Below are positions 5,319 to 5,837 of a DNA stretch of 5,837 nucleotides, piece by piece. The stretch spans positions 1-5,837 of the forward strand of contig JABJKO010000174.1 of the NCBI GenBank assembly GCA_018660305.1, read 5' to 3'. A program made the translations under genes and the position numbers. Position 1 is the stretch's first letter; every line of letters begins with the position of its first letter. The DNA comes from Rhodospirillaceae bacterium. GTDB taxonomy: Bacteria > Pseudomonadota > Alphaproteobacteria > MPNO01 > UBA2964. The notes below the pieces were generated by a model. It was not told the origin of the DNA. It saw only the letters and a program-made list of their open reading frames with translations, and ran no database searches.

Positions 5319-5807
5319 TCAGTTCTCATTAAATTTTCCAACGAATTTCCATTCAGCCTCGCGCCAACGCGGTTTCAAGCTACGCTCTTGAAACAAAGGA
5401 TCGTCACCTTCGTTAGGAAATGAAATTAGATCAGTTCGTCCACCAATAGACTTATTATTTTCTCCACGTACGGCCAAAACGCAGTGATCAGCTGTGCCCA
5501 GAATACGATTTATAAATTGGCGCTGGGTCAACTCTGGGCCTTGTAGCATTTCGCGTACCGTATCGGCTCGCTGGCGCAAGTGTGCCCGCGTTACTTTTGG
5601 CAGGGACTTTTCGATGTGTTCCCGCAACAATTCGAAAGCCAACGGAGTAAACCCAATCACACGCCACCGGCTTCGCACGATACATAATTCAGAGGCCAGC
5701 GTCCGAGAAGTAACATACGGATACTGGTAGCCCCGCCTCCATGACGCATGATGTTGGCGGAAGACCGAATAAGCGTTTTCAATAGCGATTAGTTCTTGAT
5801 CGTTCAT
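5319..5807 (-). CDS. Hypothetical basic protein, 162 aa
   Basis: I do not recognise this protein. It begins at the ATG complementary to 5805-5807; a stop four codons upstream in the same frame (complement of 5817-5819) means the gene is complete and the start cannot be earlier. No clear ribosome binding site precedes it. The product is rich in arginine and has no signal peptide or membrane segment. Visible features are an Arg/Tyr-rich early part (SWRRGYQYPYVTSRTL), a mixed hydrophobic and charged helical middle (ELLREHIEKSLPKVTRAHLRQRADTVREML) and a C-terminal part with LGTADHCVLAVRGENN and a tail rich in Trp, Lys and Arg. A cytoplasmic, nucleic-acid-contacting role is possible but unsupported. 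G+C is below that of the core genes (21 of 60 in 5401-5460), which suggests acquisition. It converges with the Rap1a/Tai-like gene. Confidence 0.62.
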   Translation of the reverse strand: MNDQELIAIENAYSVFRQHHASWRRGYQYPYVTSRTLASELCIVRSRWRVIGFTPLAFELLREHIEKSLPKVTRAHLRQRADTVREMLQGPELTQRQFINRILGTADHCVLAVRGENNKSIGGRTDLISFPNEGDDPLFQERSLKPRWREAEWKFVGKFNEN

Positions 5808-5837
5808 ATCACTGTGTTAGCAAATTAATGAAACAAC

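Overview
The window reads as a junction between conserved chromosome and an accessory segment in a high-GC proteobacterium. An alphaproteobacterium, possibly of the Rhodospirillales type, is my best guess. The basis is the GC-rich codon use of the left part, the style of the RecJ and DUF2062 proteins, and a tRNA-Glu with an encoded CCA end. No rRNA or other taxonomic marker is present, so the assignment is tentative.

Left, core part (1-2689): the 3' portion of recJ (single-strand DNA exonuclease, start lies before the window), a small DUF2062 membrane protein gene, and an intact tRNA-Glu (anticodon TTC). The first lines are about two thirds G+C.

Junction (2690-3219): immediately after the tRNA CCA end the base composition falls to 38% G+C (68 of 180 bases in 2701-2880). 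A perfect tandem 12-bp repeat (ATTTCCCCAAGT twice, 2729-2752) sits 40 bp past the tRNA. This is what the edge of an integrative element at a tRNA 3' end looks like: a tRNA target followed by arm-type integrase sites. No integrase gene is visible. The rest of the gap holds short inverted GTCCG/CGGAC modules and no convincing gene.

Right, accessory part (3220-5837): two plus-strand genes for exported proteins, probably one transcription unit. The first encodes a 448-aa Sel1-like-repeat protein with a cysteine-bearing N-terminal domain that I do not recognise. The second encodes a 132-aa protein that fits the Rap1a/Tai family, which includes periplasmic immunity proteins against type VI secretion amidases. 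A converging minus-strand gene encodes a 162-aa basic protein of unknown family. A second cluster of palindromic modules (5071-5229) lies between them. It shares a motif, in inverted orientation, with the cluster left of the Sel1 gene, so the two-gene cassette is bracketed by related repeats.

The most interesting hypothesis is that the cassette is a small accessory periplasmic module, possibly an orphan immunity locus, carried at a tRNA-Glu integration hot spot. The location and protein families are read from sequence; the function is inference.
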